This document shows positions 37,087 to 45,322 of a stretch of 64,000 bases of DNA, piece after piece (the first letter of the stretch is position 1; the number at the start of each line of letters is the position of its first letter). The stretch comes from Nannocystis pusilla. Its GTDB lineage: Bacteria; Myxococcota_A; Polyangia; Nannocystales; Nannocystaceae. A program made the position numbers and the translations under genes. The stretch is taken from positions 3,821,168 to 3,885,167 of the forward strand of contig NZ_JAPNKE010000002.1 of the NCBI RefSeq assembly GCF_026626665.1, given 5' to 3'. Under the pieces are notes generated by a model that saw nothing but the letters and a program-made list of their open reading frames with translations, made no database searches and was not told where the DNA came from.

Positions 37087-37768
37087 CGGGGCCTGCGCGC
37101 TGCGACACGCTCTCGATCCCGCGCCCGTCGGACTTTGCGAAGCCTCGCGCCCGCCCGCAGCACGGCGAGCCCCGCGTTCGCCTCATTCGTCCCCGACACC
37201 ACGCGGACACTCTTTTCCAATGACCGCCTACGAGCATGCGAGCGTTCACTGTCGCTATTCGAGTGGGACTGTCATGCGACCAGGCGCCGAAGTCGAGCCG
37301 CGCGGCCTTTCAAGAAATGGGTGATGCCACCGGCCCACCACCGTCCCGGCTGCTTTTCATCCTTCGCAGGGTTCGCTCTCTCGCCATTCCCGTGCGACTG
37401 CCAGGAAAGGTGCAACCACGACCGCAGCCGACCCGTGTCCGGAGCGCCGTGAAAGCCGAGATTCCAGCGCCCGAACGCGATCGACCCTCCTCGCACGATT
37501 CGCCGACGCCGCGGCGCCGACTGCCCCGGGTCCCATGATTGGAGCGTGCCACGTCTCGTCCCTGCGGTGACCTGCGAGCGATGGGTCGGGTCGACGCGCC
37601 CCGCCAAGCCCTGCACGCCCCACTCACTACGCTCCCGCGTCGCCCTTCGCACCCGACGTGACGGCTCCGCCAGCCAGGCCGCCGCCCCGACCCCGCCGGG
37701 CCCTCCCGAAGCGGCCGCAGGTCCCCCTGAATCCCCGTTGCGCGCCGTCGCGCGCCGTGTTACGCGGC
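37087..37768. other. Gene-free divergent intergenic region
   Basis: About 680 bases with lower coding bias than the flanks. Short spurious frames on both strands. No repeat unit, RNA gene or clear operator recognised; promoters of the two divergent genes must lie here. Confidence 0.45.
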
Positions 37769-38776
37769 ATGCGCATGATCGCCTTCGATAGTACCGGTCG
37801 CAACCTCGTGCTCGCCGACGATGCCGAGCTCCTCGTCCACGACGGTCCGAGCGAGGGCCCGCGCTGGCGCCGGGACTGCAAGTCCCCGCTGATCGCGGTC
37901 GGGGCCACTCCCGACGCCGTCATCAGCGTCGACGAGGACGGCCAGGCCGTGTGGCACGACCCGCTGCGCGACGAGCAGCGAGCCACCGCCGAGGCCGGCG
38001 ACCTCGCGCGCGCCGCCGCCATCTCGCCTTCGGGACATGTCCTCGTGGCCACCTCCGACGGCGCCGTCGAGCTGACGCCGAGCGGCCCGGGCCGGCGGCA
38101 CGACTGGCCGGGCGCGACCGTGGTCGCGTGGGGCGTCGGCGGCCGGCTCCTCGTCGGCGACGAGAACGGCAAGCTCGGCGTGTTCGGCCCCGCCGGCCTC
38201 GTGGAGGAGCACCAGCTCGACGCCCCGCCGGTGGCGGCCACCTGGAACTCCCGCGGCTTCTGGGTCGTCGCCACCGCCCGCAAGCTCCTGCGCATCGAGG
38301 GCGGCGCGGTCCACCACCTCACCGGCGGCCCGGCCGACATCCCGATCCGCGCCGTCGCCTGCTCGCTCGGCGGCGACGCGATCGCCATGGTCCTCGGCGA
38401 CAACCTCACCATCGTCCTGTCGTGGCCGGGGCGCGACAACATCGGCCAGCTGCGCTACCTCGACCGCGTCGTCGACGGCGTGCAGTTCGGGCCCGAGCCG
38501 TGGCTGGCGGTCGGCCTCGACGGCGGCGACGGCAACAAGTTCGACCTCAGCAACGGCAACCTCAACCGCACCGACACCCACCCCGGCCGCGAGCACCGGC
38601 GCTGGATGGTCCAGGTCTCCGTGCACCCGCCCGAGCCCGCCGCCGCGCCCGCCCGGCCCCAGCCTGCCGCCGAGCCCCCGGCCGCCGCCAAGCCGAAGGC
38701 CTCGCTCGGCTCGCTCCTCGGCTTCGCCGCCGTCGCCGTCGTCATCATCTACGCGATCGTCCGCTTCGGCTCCTAG
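37769..38776 (+). CDS. Beta-propeller-like protein with C-terminal membrane anchor
   Basis: 335 residues from ATG 37769 (MRMIAFDSTGRNLVLADDAELLVHDG). Residues ~1-275 show repeated WD40/PQQ-like blades: AVISVDEDGQAVWHD, GHVLVATSDGAVELT, RLLVGDENGKLGVFG, FWVVATARKLLRIEGGAV and SLGGDAIAMVLGDNLTIVL. An Ala/Pro linker follows, then one membrane segment (LLGFAAVAVVIIYAIVRF) two residues from the end, a tail anchor leaving the propeller in the cytoplasm. A repeat copy at 38030-38043 encodes SGHVL inside a blade. It probably acts as a protein-interaction scaffold. Confidence 0.8.
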   Translation: MRMIAFDSTGRNLVLADDAELLVHDGPSEGPRWRRDCKSPLIAVGATPDAVISVDEDGQAVWHDPLRDEQRATAEAGDLARAAAISPSGHVLVATSDGAVELTPSGPGRRHDWPGATVVAWGVGGRLLVGDENGKLGVFGPAGLVEEHQLDAPPVAATWNSRGFWVVATARKLLRIEGGAVHHLTGGPADIPIRAVACSLGGDAIAMVLGDNLTIVLSWPGRDNIGQLRYLDRVVDGVQFGPEPWLAVGLDGGDGNKFDLSNGNLNRTDTHPGREHRRWMVQVSVHPPEPAAAPARPQPAAEPPAAAKPKASLGSLLGFAAVAVVIIYAIVRFGS

Positions 38777-39015
38777 CCGCTCGCGGCCGCGCCCAGCCTG
38801 GCGGAACGGACATGTCCCTCAAACATGTCGCCGGCCGCCCGCCACGCGCTCGCCCGCTCGCCTGGCGCGATGCTCCTAGCCACTCGCGGCCGCGCCAAGC
38901 CTGGCGGAACGGACATGTCCCTCAAAACATGTCTCCGACCGCCCGCCACGCGCTCGCCCGCTCGCCGCGATTTCAACCTGGCGAGACGGACATGCCCGAT
39001 CGGACATGCCCGTTT
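38771..39015 (+). repeat. 103-base tandem duplication including the 3' end of the gene
   Basis: The unit starts with the last codons of the propeller gene (TCCTAG at 38771 and again at 38874), then CTCGCGGCCGCGCC...AGCCTGGCGGAACGGACATGTCCCTCAAA(A)CATGTC and a tail GCCCGCCACGCGCTCGCCCG. A third partial copy starts near 38972 with ACATGCCCGATCGGACATGCCCG. So the stop codon and trailer were duplicated together with the CATGTCC hairpin. Confidence 0.8.
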
Positions 39016-39041
39016 CGCCGCATCCGCGCCTCGCGGCCGGC

Positions 39042-39599
39042 TCACTGCGGCTCGAAGCGCGACGTGATGCGCTCGCCGTTCGACAGCTGGCACTCGCCGG
39101 TGCCGCCGCCCTTGATCCCGCGGTCCGGGTCGTCGAGCGTGAAGTGGCAGCGCATCTTGTCGCCGCGGTCGCCGTCGAGCGTCGCCACCACCTTGCCGGT
39201 GTTGCGCGTGATGAACTCCTCGACCGTGTCGTAGTACGGCCAGGCGCCGCCCCAGTACCAGGTCGGCCCGACCCACGGGTCGGCGTACCACGCGTTGTAG
39301 AAATCGCCGTACTCGGCCACCGACGCCGTCTTCGTGATCTCGTGGTAGCGGCCCTCGAACGACTCGCCGTCGGGCAGCTTCGTCTTGAGCCGGCCCGACA
39401 GCGAATCGTCGCCGGACGTCCAGTGGAACACCACTCGCTCGTGTTTGATCTTCGGCGCCGCCGCCCCGGCCTCGGCGCCGGTGGTCTTGCCGCCCTTCTC
39501 GGGCGCGGCCGTGTCGGGGTTCGTCACCTCGCCGCCGAAGCTCCCGCGGGAGCAGGCGGACACCAGGAGCAGCAGGAGCCATTGTGGGGCGCGCGGCAT
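39042..39599 (-). CDS. Hypothetical lipoprotein
   Basis: 185 residues from ATG 39599 (MPRAPQWLLLLLVSAC lipobox); ATG 39629 would extend the n-region by ten residues and is possible. After a Gly/Ala/Lys linker, a ~140-residue domain contains VVFHWTSGDDSLSGRLKTKLPDGESFEGRYHEI, an aromatic-rich middle (FYNAWYADPWVGPTWYWGGAWPYYD) and a conserved-looking end with two Cys (MRCHFTLDDPD, GTGECQLSNGERITSRF). The last pattern (GTGECQLSNG) recurs in bacterial lipoproteins of unknown role. Likely periplasm-facing and disulphide-bonded. Confidence 0.75.
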   Translation of the reverse strand: MPRAPQWLLLLLVSACSRGSFGGEVTNPDTAAPEKGGKTTGAEAGAAAPKIKHERVVFHWTSGDDSLSGRLKTKLPDGESFEGRYHEITKTASVAEYGDFYNAWYADPWVGPTWYWGGAWPYYDTVEEFITRNTGKVVATLDGDRGDKMRCHFTLDDPDRGIKGGGTGECQLSNGERITSRFEPQ

Positions 39600-39935
39600 C
39601 GCAGCGCGGCGGAATTCTCGTCGGTTCATGGGCGCGAGAAGTTGCCCGATCCGCCGCGCCCGCAGCCGGCCGGCCTCGCCCGCGCCGCGAACGCCGGCCC
39701 TGCGCCCGGTTTCGCGCCGTTCTCCGCGCAGACGCTGTGACCCGCGGCACCATCCCGCGTCCCTGCGTTCGCCCGGGCGCGCCTCCCGCCTGTCCCTCCG
39801 GCCAGCTCGATGCAATCGCCCGAGAGATCGGCGAGCTCGAACGTCGGCGTCGCTCGCGACATCGTCCGGCCGCTTGCCGACCCATCGCCCAGCCACGGCG
39901 CCGGCGAATGAACCTGACTCTTCAGCCAGCTCCGC
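39600..39935. other. Gene-free region between two minus-strand genes
   Basis: About 330 bases with only spurious frames. No repeats or regulatory site recognised, apart from whatever promoter drives the lipoprotein gene. Confidence 0.4.
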
Positions 39936-40876
39936 TCATTCACCCGGCGCGCCGCTCGCCTGCTGCGCGCTGCCCACGACCTCCGACCCCTCGGACGAGC
40001 GCGCCTCGCAGGCGGTCACCATCGTCGCCAGGACCAGCGCCGCCCCGATCAGCCGCGGCACCCCCCAGCGCGCCCCGTCGGGCTCGCGGCTGCGGATCCG
40101 GCGGACATCGAGCACGCCCCGCACGCGTGCCCGCAGGCCGTCGGCGGCGACCCGGCCGGCCCGCTCGAGCTGCGCGCGGGCCACGGCCAGCAGCTGCGCC
40201 GCGTAGCTCGACGACGGGATCCCCGTGTGCAGGGCCGCGTCGTCCGCCGCGTCCTCCGCGTGCGCTCGCAGCCGCCGCAGCGCCCACCAGGCCAGCGGAT
40301 CGGGCCAGTAAATCGCACGCGCCAGCCCGCCCGCCAGCGCCAGCAGACAATCGCCGCGGGCCACGTGGGCCAGCTCGTGGGCCAGCAGCGCCCGGCGCTC
40401 GGCCGGCGGCGCGTCCAGCATCGCCGTCGGCACCACCACGATCGGCTGCACGATCCCCACCACCATCGGCGTGCGCGCCGACCGGCACGCCCGCAGCGCC
40501 ACCCGCGGCCCCCCGTGAACTCCTGCGCCGTCTCGTGCCACGGACCTGCCACGATCGGCGCCCCCTGCAGCGCCTGCCGGCGCGCCAGCACGTGTCCGCG
40601 GACCAGCCGCACCAGCAGCGACGCCGCCCCGAACGCCCACGCCGCCAGCAGCCCGACCGCCAGCGGATCCGGCAACCGGCCCCCCGCCGCCGCCAGCGCC
40701 AGCCGCGGCAGCGGCAGCACCAGCGCCACCGCGATCGCCAGCGCCCAGATCTGCCGGCGCACCGCCGCGCTGCGCCGCTGCGCGCACATGTCCAAAAGGC
40801 CAGCCGACGCGAACACCAGCGCCCCCACCAGCTCGAGCGAGCCGAGCCACATCGCCGCCGCCGACGCGTCCGTCAC
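39936..40876 (-). CDS. BlaR1-type M56 metallopeptidase, one frameshift
   Basis: About 313 residues. N-terminal membrane segments (LELVGALVFASAGLLD, IWALAIAVALVLPLPRLAL, LAVGLLAAWAFGAASLLV), then the zinc site LLAHELAHVARGD and the downstream ligand region (AEDAADDAALHTG), then a last membrane/lipobox-like end (LIGAALVLATMVTAC). The frame breaks at the six-C run 40509-40514 (one base missing). BlaR1 proteins sense cell-wall stress or beta-lactams and cleave the BlaI repressor; there is no penicillin-binding sensor domain here, as in many M56 relatives. The blaI-like gene lies 36 bases upstream on the same strand, so the two form an operon. Confidence 0.88.
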
Positions 40877-40912
40877 GCCCGCCGCCCTCCTCGCGCCGCC
40901 CTCGTCGCCACC

Positions 40913-41308
40913 TCAGCGGCCCTCCTTGCGCGCCTGCTCGATCATCGCCCCGAGCTCGTCGAGCTCCGCGCGCGACAGCTCGCGGCCGTCGAGGTCCAGC
41001 AGGGCCGCCACTGCGTCGCTGGCCGAGCCGCCGAAGAACGTATCGACCACGTGGGCCAGCGCCGACGTCGCCACCCGGTCGCGCGGGCGCGTCGGCGCGT
41101 ACACGTACGTCGGCCCGTCCTGCGTGTGCTGCAGGTGGCCTTTCTCCTCCAGCACCCGCACCAGCGCTCGCACCGCGGAGTACGTCGGCGGGTCGGGCAG
41201 CTCGTCGAGCACCTCGCGGATGGTCGCCTGCCCGCGGCGGTACACGATGTCCATGATCTGCCGCTCACGCCGGCTCAGCGGATCGAGGTCGGGCTTGCGT
41301 CGCGTCAT
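40913..41308 (-). CDS. BlaI/MecI/CopY family repressor
   Basis: 131 residues. Winged helix: LSRRERQIMDIVYRRGQATIREVLDELPDPPTYSAVRALVRVLEEKGHL, then the dimerisation half (YAPTRPRDRVATSALAHVVDTFFGGSASDAVAALLD). These repressors bind inverted repeats and are inactivated by proteolysis by the M56 partner, here the next gene. The start ATG at 41308 is only 24 bases from the divergent lspA start, with an AT-rich dyad between, so one operator may control both directions. No beta-lactamase gene is nearby. Confidence 0.93.
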   Translation of the reverse strand: MTRRKPDLDPLSRRERQIMDIVYRRGQATIREVLDELPDPPTYSAVRALVRVLEEKGHLQHTQDGPTYVYAPTRPRDRVATSALAHVVDTFFGGSASDAVAALLDLDGRELSRAELDELGAMIEQARKEGR

Positions 41309-41319
41309 CCCGTGTGCTG

Positions 41320-41344
41320 TTTTTCTAGCACGATGCTAAAAAAC
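41320..41344. promoter_or_regulatory. AT-rich dyad, candidate BlaI operator/promoter
   Basis: TTTTTCTAGCA-CGA-TGCTAAAAAAC forms an inverted repeat (TAGCA/TGCTA plus flanking T/A runs). It is the most AT-rich patch in the surrounding several kilobases. It lies between the blaI start (41308) and lspA and includes the lspA start codon (41333), so binding there should block both genes. BlaI-family operators are typically dyads of about this size, though the classic TACA/TGTA core is not seen. Confidence 0.6.
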
Positions 41345-41860
41345 CAGCAAGTCCCTGCCAGCCCGCGTCTATGGGCCCTGCTCGCCCTCTCCGGCGCCGG
41401 CGCCCTCGCGCTCGACCTGTGGACCAAGCAGTGGGTGTGGGACCACTTGCGGCCGACCGGGCGGGCCCTCGTCGTCATCGATCCGCTGCTCGAGCTCGCC
41501 TTCGCCTACAACCAGGGCAGCGCCTTCGGCCTCGTGCGCCGGCTCGACTACCCCTACGTCCTGCTCGCCGTCACCGTGCTGATGATCGGCTGGATCGTCC
41601 TCACCGCTCGCGCCCCGCACGGCACCCGCCTGCGCTTCGTCGCCGGCGGCCTCATCGCCGGCGGCGCGCTCGGCAACCTCTACGATCGCCTGTTCCGCGT
41701 CGACGGCCTCGGCCAGAGCGGCGTCGTCGACTTCATCAAGCTCAACTACCCCTGGGGCGGCAGCTGGCCGAGCTTCAACGTCGCCGACGCCGCGCTGGTG
41801 GTCGGCGTCGTCCTGCTGGTCTGGGACCTGCGCACCCGCAAGGCTCCCGCCGAAGCCTGA
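41333..41860 (+). CDS. lspA: Lipoprotein signal peptidase (signal peptidase II)
   Basis: 175 residues. Four membrane segments and the two family signatures with catalytic Asp residues: GGALGNLYDRLFRV and FNVADAALVVGVVLLVWD. Also typical are LDLWTKQWV in segment 1 and AYNQGSAFGL. It cleaves lipoprotein signal peptides after diacylglyceryl modification, relevant here because the window encodes many lipoproteins. ATG 41333 is the only in-frame start and lies inside the AT-rich dyad, so the message is probably leaderless or nearly so. Repression by the divergent BlaI is suggested by this geometry but not proven. Confidence 0.93.
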   Translation: MLKNQQVPASPRLWALLALSGAGALALDLWTKQWVWDHLRPTGRALVVIDPLLELAFAYNQGSAFGLVRRLDYPYVLLAVTVLMIGWIVLTARAPHGTRLRFVAGGLIAGGALGNLYDRLFRVDGLGQSGVVDFIKLNYPWGGSWPSFNVADAALVVGVVLLVWDLRTRKAPAEA

Positions 41861-41864
41861 GCGC

Positions 41865-42120
41865 AGCTGTCCCTTCGACCAGCCCCGCTCGCCCTCGACC
41901 TGCCCGGGCAAGAAGCTGTCCCTTCGACCAGCCTCGCTCGCCCGGCCTGCCCGGACACGAAGCTGTCCCTTCGACCACCCCCGCGCCCGGGCATAAAGCT
42001 GTCCCTTCGACCAGCCCCGATCGCCCGACCTGCCCAGGCACGAAGCTGTCCCTTCGACCAGCCCCGCGCATCTGCCGGTCGCACTCGGCACAAAGCTGTC
42101 CCTTCGACCAGCCCCGCTCT
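41865..42120 (+). repeat. Six interspersed copies of AGCTGTCCCTTCGACCA
   Basis: Copies start at 41865, 41914, 41961, 41997, 42044 and 42094, separated by variable GC-rich bases (period 36-50). Most copies extend into GCCCCGCTCGCCC. It fills the gap between the convergent lspA and DUF3089 genes. The core CTGTCCCTTCGACCAG is a pairing variant of the dispersed TGTCC-N4-GGACA unit. Confidence 0.8.
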
Positions 42121-42122
42121 CC

Positions 42123-43226
42123 TCAGCCCTGCTCCGCCAAGAACGCCGCCACCCGCGTCGCCGCGTTCGCGCGCAGGTCGAGCCAGAACAGCCCGTACTC
42201 GATCGCGTGGTAGTTGCCCGGCCCGAGCGCGTGGTCGAGCAGGCGGCTCATGAAGTCGCGGGGCACCGTCCCGGACAGCTCCACCCGCAGCGTTCCCGCC
42301 TCACAGCGCGCGCTGACGAAGCCGGGCCGCGGCTCGGGCCGCGCTCCGCTGCTGTCCCAAAAGACAGCCCCGAGCCCTCCGCGCGCCGGCGCCTCGTCGG
42401 CCCGCCACGTCAGCGGATTGACGCACACTCGCCGGCGCGGCGGCGCATCGGCCGGCGGCTGCGGGTTCTCGACGAACTCGATGCCGCCGGCGTAGTCCGG
42501 CCCGCGCGCGTTGAAGCCCACCACGCAGCCCGTCTGCTCCGCCGATTCGCACACCGGCAGCTCGCCCAGCGCCTCGTGCGTGATCGGCCCGCCGATCAGG
42601 TACGCCGCCACCAGCCGGGCCCGCAGCGGCCCGGGCGCGATCACCTCGCGCAGCAGCCGGAGCCCGATGAACGACCCCTGACTGTGCGCCGCGAGGATGA
42701 ACGGCCGCCCGTGGTTGTCGTGCTCGAGGTAGTGGCGGAACGCCGCGATCGCGTCGTCCCCGGCCAGCCCGATCGCCGCCGCCCCGTCGGCGCTCGCCGT
42801 CGTGAAGGCCGTCATGTTGGCCTGGCGATAACGCGGCGCGAACACCCGGCAGCAGCCGTTGAACGCGCTGGCCTGGATCCGCGTCGACCCGACGTCGGTC
42901 GCCTCGTTGACCGTCGCGTCGTCGAGGCGAGCGTTCCACGCGTCGCCGAGGAACGACGTCGGGTGCAGATAGAACACGTCGACCGCGGGGTCGGCGGCGA
43001 TCGCCACGCCCTCGACCTCCGCGTCCGCGGCGTCCGCAGTCTCCGGCCGCGCGCTCCACGTCGCTGGCGCCGCGTAGTCCGGCGGCGGCGGGGTGTTCGC
43101 GCGATCGAACGGCACCCCCGGGGCCGCCACCGCCAGCACGATGTCGCCGAGGTACGCCCAGCCGATCACCAGCACCAGCAGCAGCAGCGCCGCCAGCCCC
43201 ACCAGCACCCGCCGCAACCACTTCAC
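42123..43226 (-). CDS. DUF3089 family alpha/beta-hydrolase
   Basis: 367 residues. An N-terminal membrane anchor (VLVGLAALLLLVLVIGWAYL) exposes the enzyme outside the inner membrane. The catalytic part has DVFYLHPTSFLGDAWNARLDD, CCRVFAPRYRQANMTAF and the nucleophile elbow ILAAHSQGSFIGLRLL, characteristic of DUF3089. The C-terminal stretch YHAIEYGLFWLDLRANAATRV carries the probable catalytic His. Four or more Cys could form disulphides. Esterase or lipase activity is likely; the substrate is unknown. The frame is intact. Confidence 0.85.
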   Translation of the reverse strand: MKWLRRVLVGLAALLLLVLVIGWAYLGDIVLAVAAPGVPFDRANTPPPPDYAAPATWSARPETADAADAEVEGVAIAADPAVDVFYLHPTSFLGDAWNARLDDATVNEATDVGSTRIQASAFNGCCRVFAPRYRQANMTAFTTASADGAAAIGLAGDDAIAAFRHYLEHDNHGRPFILAAHSQGSFIGLRLLREVIAPGPLRARLVAAYLIGGPITHEALGELPVCESAEQTGCVVGFNARGPDYAGGIEFVENPQPPADAPPRRRVCVNPLTWRADEAPARGGLGAVFWDSSGARPEPRPGFVSARCEAGTLRVELSGTVPRDFMSRLLDHALGPGNYHAIEYGLFWLDLRANAATRVAAFLAEQG

Positions 43227-43374
43227 CGCCCCGGCCTCCCGCGCGCCATCAGCCCGGCCCCATCACCACGGCGCGATGCACCACCCATTTCATCCGCGCT
43301 CGCTTCGAACTTGCGGACGACCCAGGCCGCTCGCGCTCCCCGACGACGCAGCGCCGCCGCGCCGACCGCTCCAC

Positions 43375-44461
43375 TCAGGCCCCCTGCGCCAGCGCCTGCG
43401 ACAGCGCCTGCGCCAACGCCATCGGCGCCCCGGGCCGCACCAGCGCGGTCTCCGGGTAGAGGTCGCGCATCATCTCCGGGATCCCGCCGACCGCGGTGGC
43501 CACCACCGGCAGCCCGTAGCGCTTCGCCTCCGCGATCACCAGCGGCGCCCCCTCGGACAGCCCGCCGATCTCGCGCGACGGCACGCACAGCAGCGCCGCC
43601 CGGCGGTACAGCGCCTCTTTCTCCGCGCCCTCGACGAACCCGTGGAAGCGCGCGTCGAGCCGCAGCCCCTCGGCCAGGCCTTGCAGGCGGCGCCGCTCCG
43701 GCCCGTCGCCGGCGATCGCCAGGCGCGGCCGCCGGGGCATCAGCGCCGCCGCGCGCAGCAGGTCGTCGACCCCCTTCTGCTTGATCAGGCGCCCGAGGAA
43801 CAGCACCTCGTCGCCTGCTCGCTCGGACATGTCCGATACGACCTGCTCGATCGGACCTGGCCCATCGGCCACGCTGTCGACCATCGTCTCGACCCGCAGC
43901 GGCGGCGGGCCAGGCCAGGCCGCGGCGACCTTGGCCAGCTTCTCGGCCGACGGCAGCGCCACGCTCGGCCTGGGCCAGCGCGCCGAGGGCCGCCTCGCGC
44001 AGCGGCCCGGGCAGGCGCAACAGCAGGTCGACGTCGGTCCCGTGGCCGTACAGCTCGCACGGCACCCGGGCCGCGCGGGCCGCCTCGGCCGCCAGCCAGC
44101 CGCACGGCAGCAGCATGTGGGCGGCGATCTTGTCGGGGCGAAACTTCCGGATCTCGCGCTGCAGGGCCCGCTGCAGCGCGGCCATGAACGGGAGCACCAG
44201 CAGCGCGCGCCACGGCCGGTCGCGGATGTTCTCGAGGATGCCGAACTGCCCCGTCAGCGACGACATGCCGGTCGGCGCGTAGGCGAAGCGGACCACCTCG
44301 CACGGCGACGGCAGCGCCCCGCGGACCCAGGCGGTCCGCGGGACCAGGAACCGCACCGTATCGCCGGCGGCCGCGCGCGCCTCCCAGTGGCGGAGGATGA
44401 AGCGACCGCGCGGGTCGCCGGACCACTGCGGGAAGGTCGTCGTGACGACCAGGACCCTCAC
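43375..44461 (-). CDS. GT4-type glycosyltransferase, one frameshift
   Basis: About 363 residues from GTG 44461, whose first bases overlap the methyltransferase stop (GTGA). N-terminal Rossmann half: VRVLVVTTTFPQWSGDPRG, KIAAHMLLPCGWLAAEAARAARVP, ELYGHGTDVDLLLRLPG. The frame breaks at ~43961-43966 (two bases missing in GAGCGTG, or one extra). The C-terminal half resumes VALPSAEKLAKV, with the sugar-nucleotide site LFLGRLIKQKGVDDLLRAA, LAIAGDGPERRRL and PSREIGGLSEGAPLVIAEA (E-x7-E). A repeat copy at 43807-43865 encodes VVSDMSERAGDE in a loop. Likely acts on envelope polysaccharide or glycolipid. Confidence 0.85.
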
Positions 44462-45183
44462 AGCTTCTCCGCCACGAACACGTAGAACCCGGCCAGCGCG
44501 GCCAGCGGGCTCTCCATCAGCGCCCACTCCACGCGGTCGTGCACCTTCCCGATCACGGGCAGGCGGCAGACCACCGGGTGCGGCGTGGTGATGCGGATCC
44601 CGGCGCGAGCGACCACGCGGGTGCCGGGCGGCAGCACGTCCGCGGCCTCGGCCGGGCTGAGGAAGCGGGTCGAGATCGCCGCCTCGTCGAAGCTGTGCGA
44701 CGTCTTCCGCGGGCCCCACAGGCGCTTGATGAGGTAGCGCAGCGAGTTGCGGTTGTAGATGTCGAAGATGATGTGGCCGCCCGGCCGGGTCACCCGCGTC
44801 ATCTCCTGCAGAGCGCGCTCCCAGCCCGGCACGTGGGCCAGCACCTTGAAGGAGTAGGTCACGTCGAAGCTCGCGTCGGCGAACGGCAGCTCGGTCGCGC
44901 TGCCCTCCTGCACGTCGAGGCCGCGGCTGCGGGCGTGCTCCAGCATCCCGGGCGACAGGTCGACGCCCTTGGCGCTGCGAGCGACCGTGGCCACCCGCTG
45001 AAGGATGAGCCCCGTCCCGCAGCCGACCTCGAGCGCGTCCTTCCCGGCGGCGTAGCGGCTGACGATCGCCGCCGCCTGGTCGTCGATGAGCTTGTGGTAC
45101 CCGCGATCGCGGCCGTCGTCGTACCCGGCCGAGAAAGCATCGTAATAGTTACGGTTCTGTGAAGTATCGGCGGTCGCCGCCAT
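44458..45183 (-). CDS. Class I SAM-dependent methyltransferase
   Basis: 241 residues from ATG 45183. SAM motif I is DALEVGCGTGLIL; motif II/III region VDLSPGMLEHARSRGLDV and ATELPFADASFDVTYSFKVLAHV; a post-motif PGGHIIFDIYNRNSLRY. The family includes UbiE/COQ5-like and small-molecule methyltransferases. The C-terminal hydrophobic stretch (MESPLAALAGFYVFVAEKL) is common in lipid-modifying members. It is coupled to the glycosyltransferase, so glycan or glycolipid methylation is plausible. The start region faces the imelysin operon across a 139-base divergent promoter. Confidence 0.85.
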   Translation of the reverse strand: MAATADTSQNRNYYDAFSAGYDDGRDRGYHKLIDDQAAAIVSRYAAGKDALEVGCGTGLILQRVATVARSAKGVDLSPGMLEHARSRGLDVQEGSATELPFADASFDVTYSFKVLAHVPGWERALQEMTRVTRPGGHIIFDIYNRNSLRYLIKRLWGPRKTSHSFDEAAISTRFLSPAEAADVLPPGTRVVARAGIRITTPHPVVCRLPVIGKVHDRVEWALMESPLAALAGFYVFVAEKL

Positions 45184-45236
45184 GGCCGGCACCATAGCCG
45201 CGGCCCTGGCGTGCGTCCAGGCACCCTCTGGCGACG

Positions 45237-45265
45237 TTGACATTGAAAACGACTTTCAGTATCCC
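45237..45265 (+). promoter_or_regulatory. Candidate promoter overlapping a Fur-like box
   Basis: TTGACA at 45237-45242 is followed after 17 bases by TATCCC (weak -10). Between them lies TGAAAACGACTTTCA (45244-45258), with perfect arms TGAAA/TTTCA, matching the general Fur-box form TGAAAATGATTTTCA at 13 of 15 positions. It is 65 bases before the imelysin start. Imelysin loci are often iron-regulated, which supports the reading. Confidence 0.55.
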
Positions 45266-45322
45266 AAAACCAATCGCCACCGCCCCTCGCGCTGGCGCGC
45301 CTCACGGACTGGAAGCCCACGC

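Noticed and set aside
39936..41308. Beta-lactam resistance operon
   Set aside because: BlaI and an M56 peptidase are present, but there is no beta-lactamase or PBP2a gene and no penicillin-binding sensor domain; lspA is the only divergent gene.
41865..42120. Possible CRISPR array
   Set aside because: Repeat cores are 17 bases, spacers vary from 19 to 33 bases and resemble one another, and no cas gene is present.
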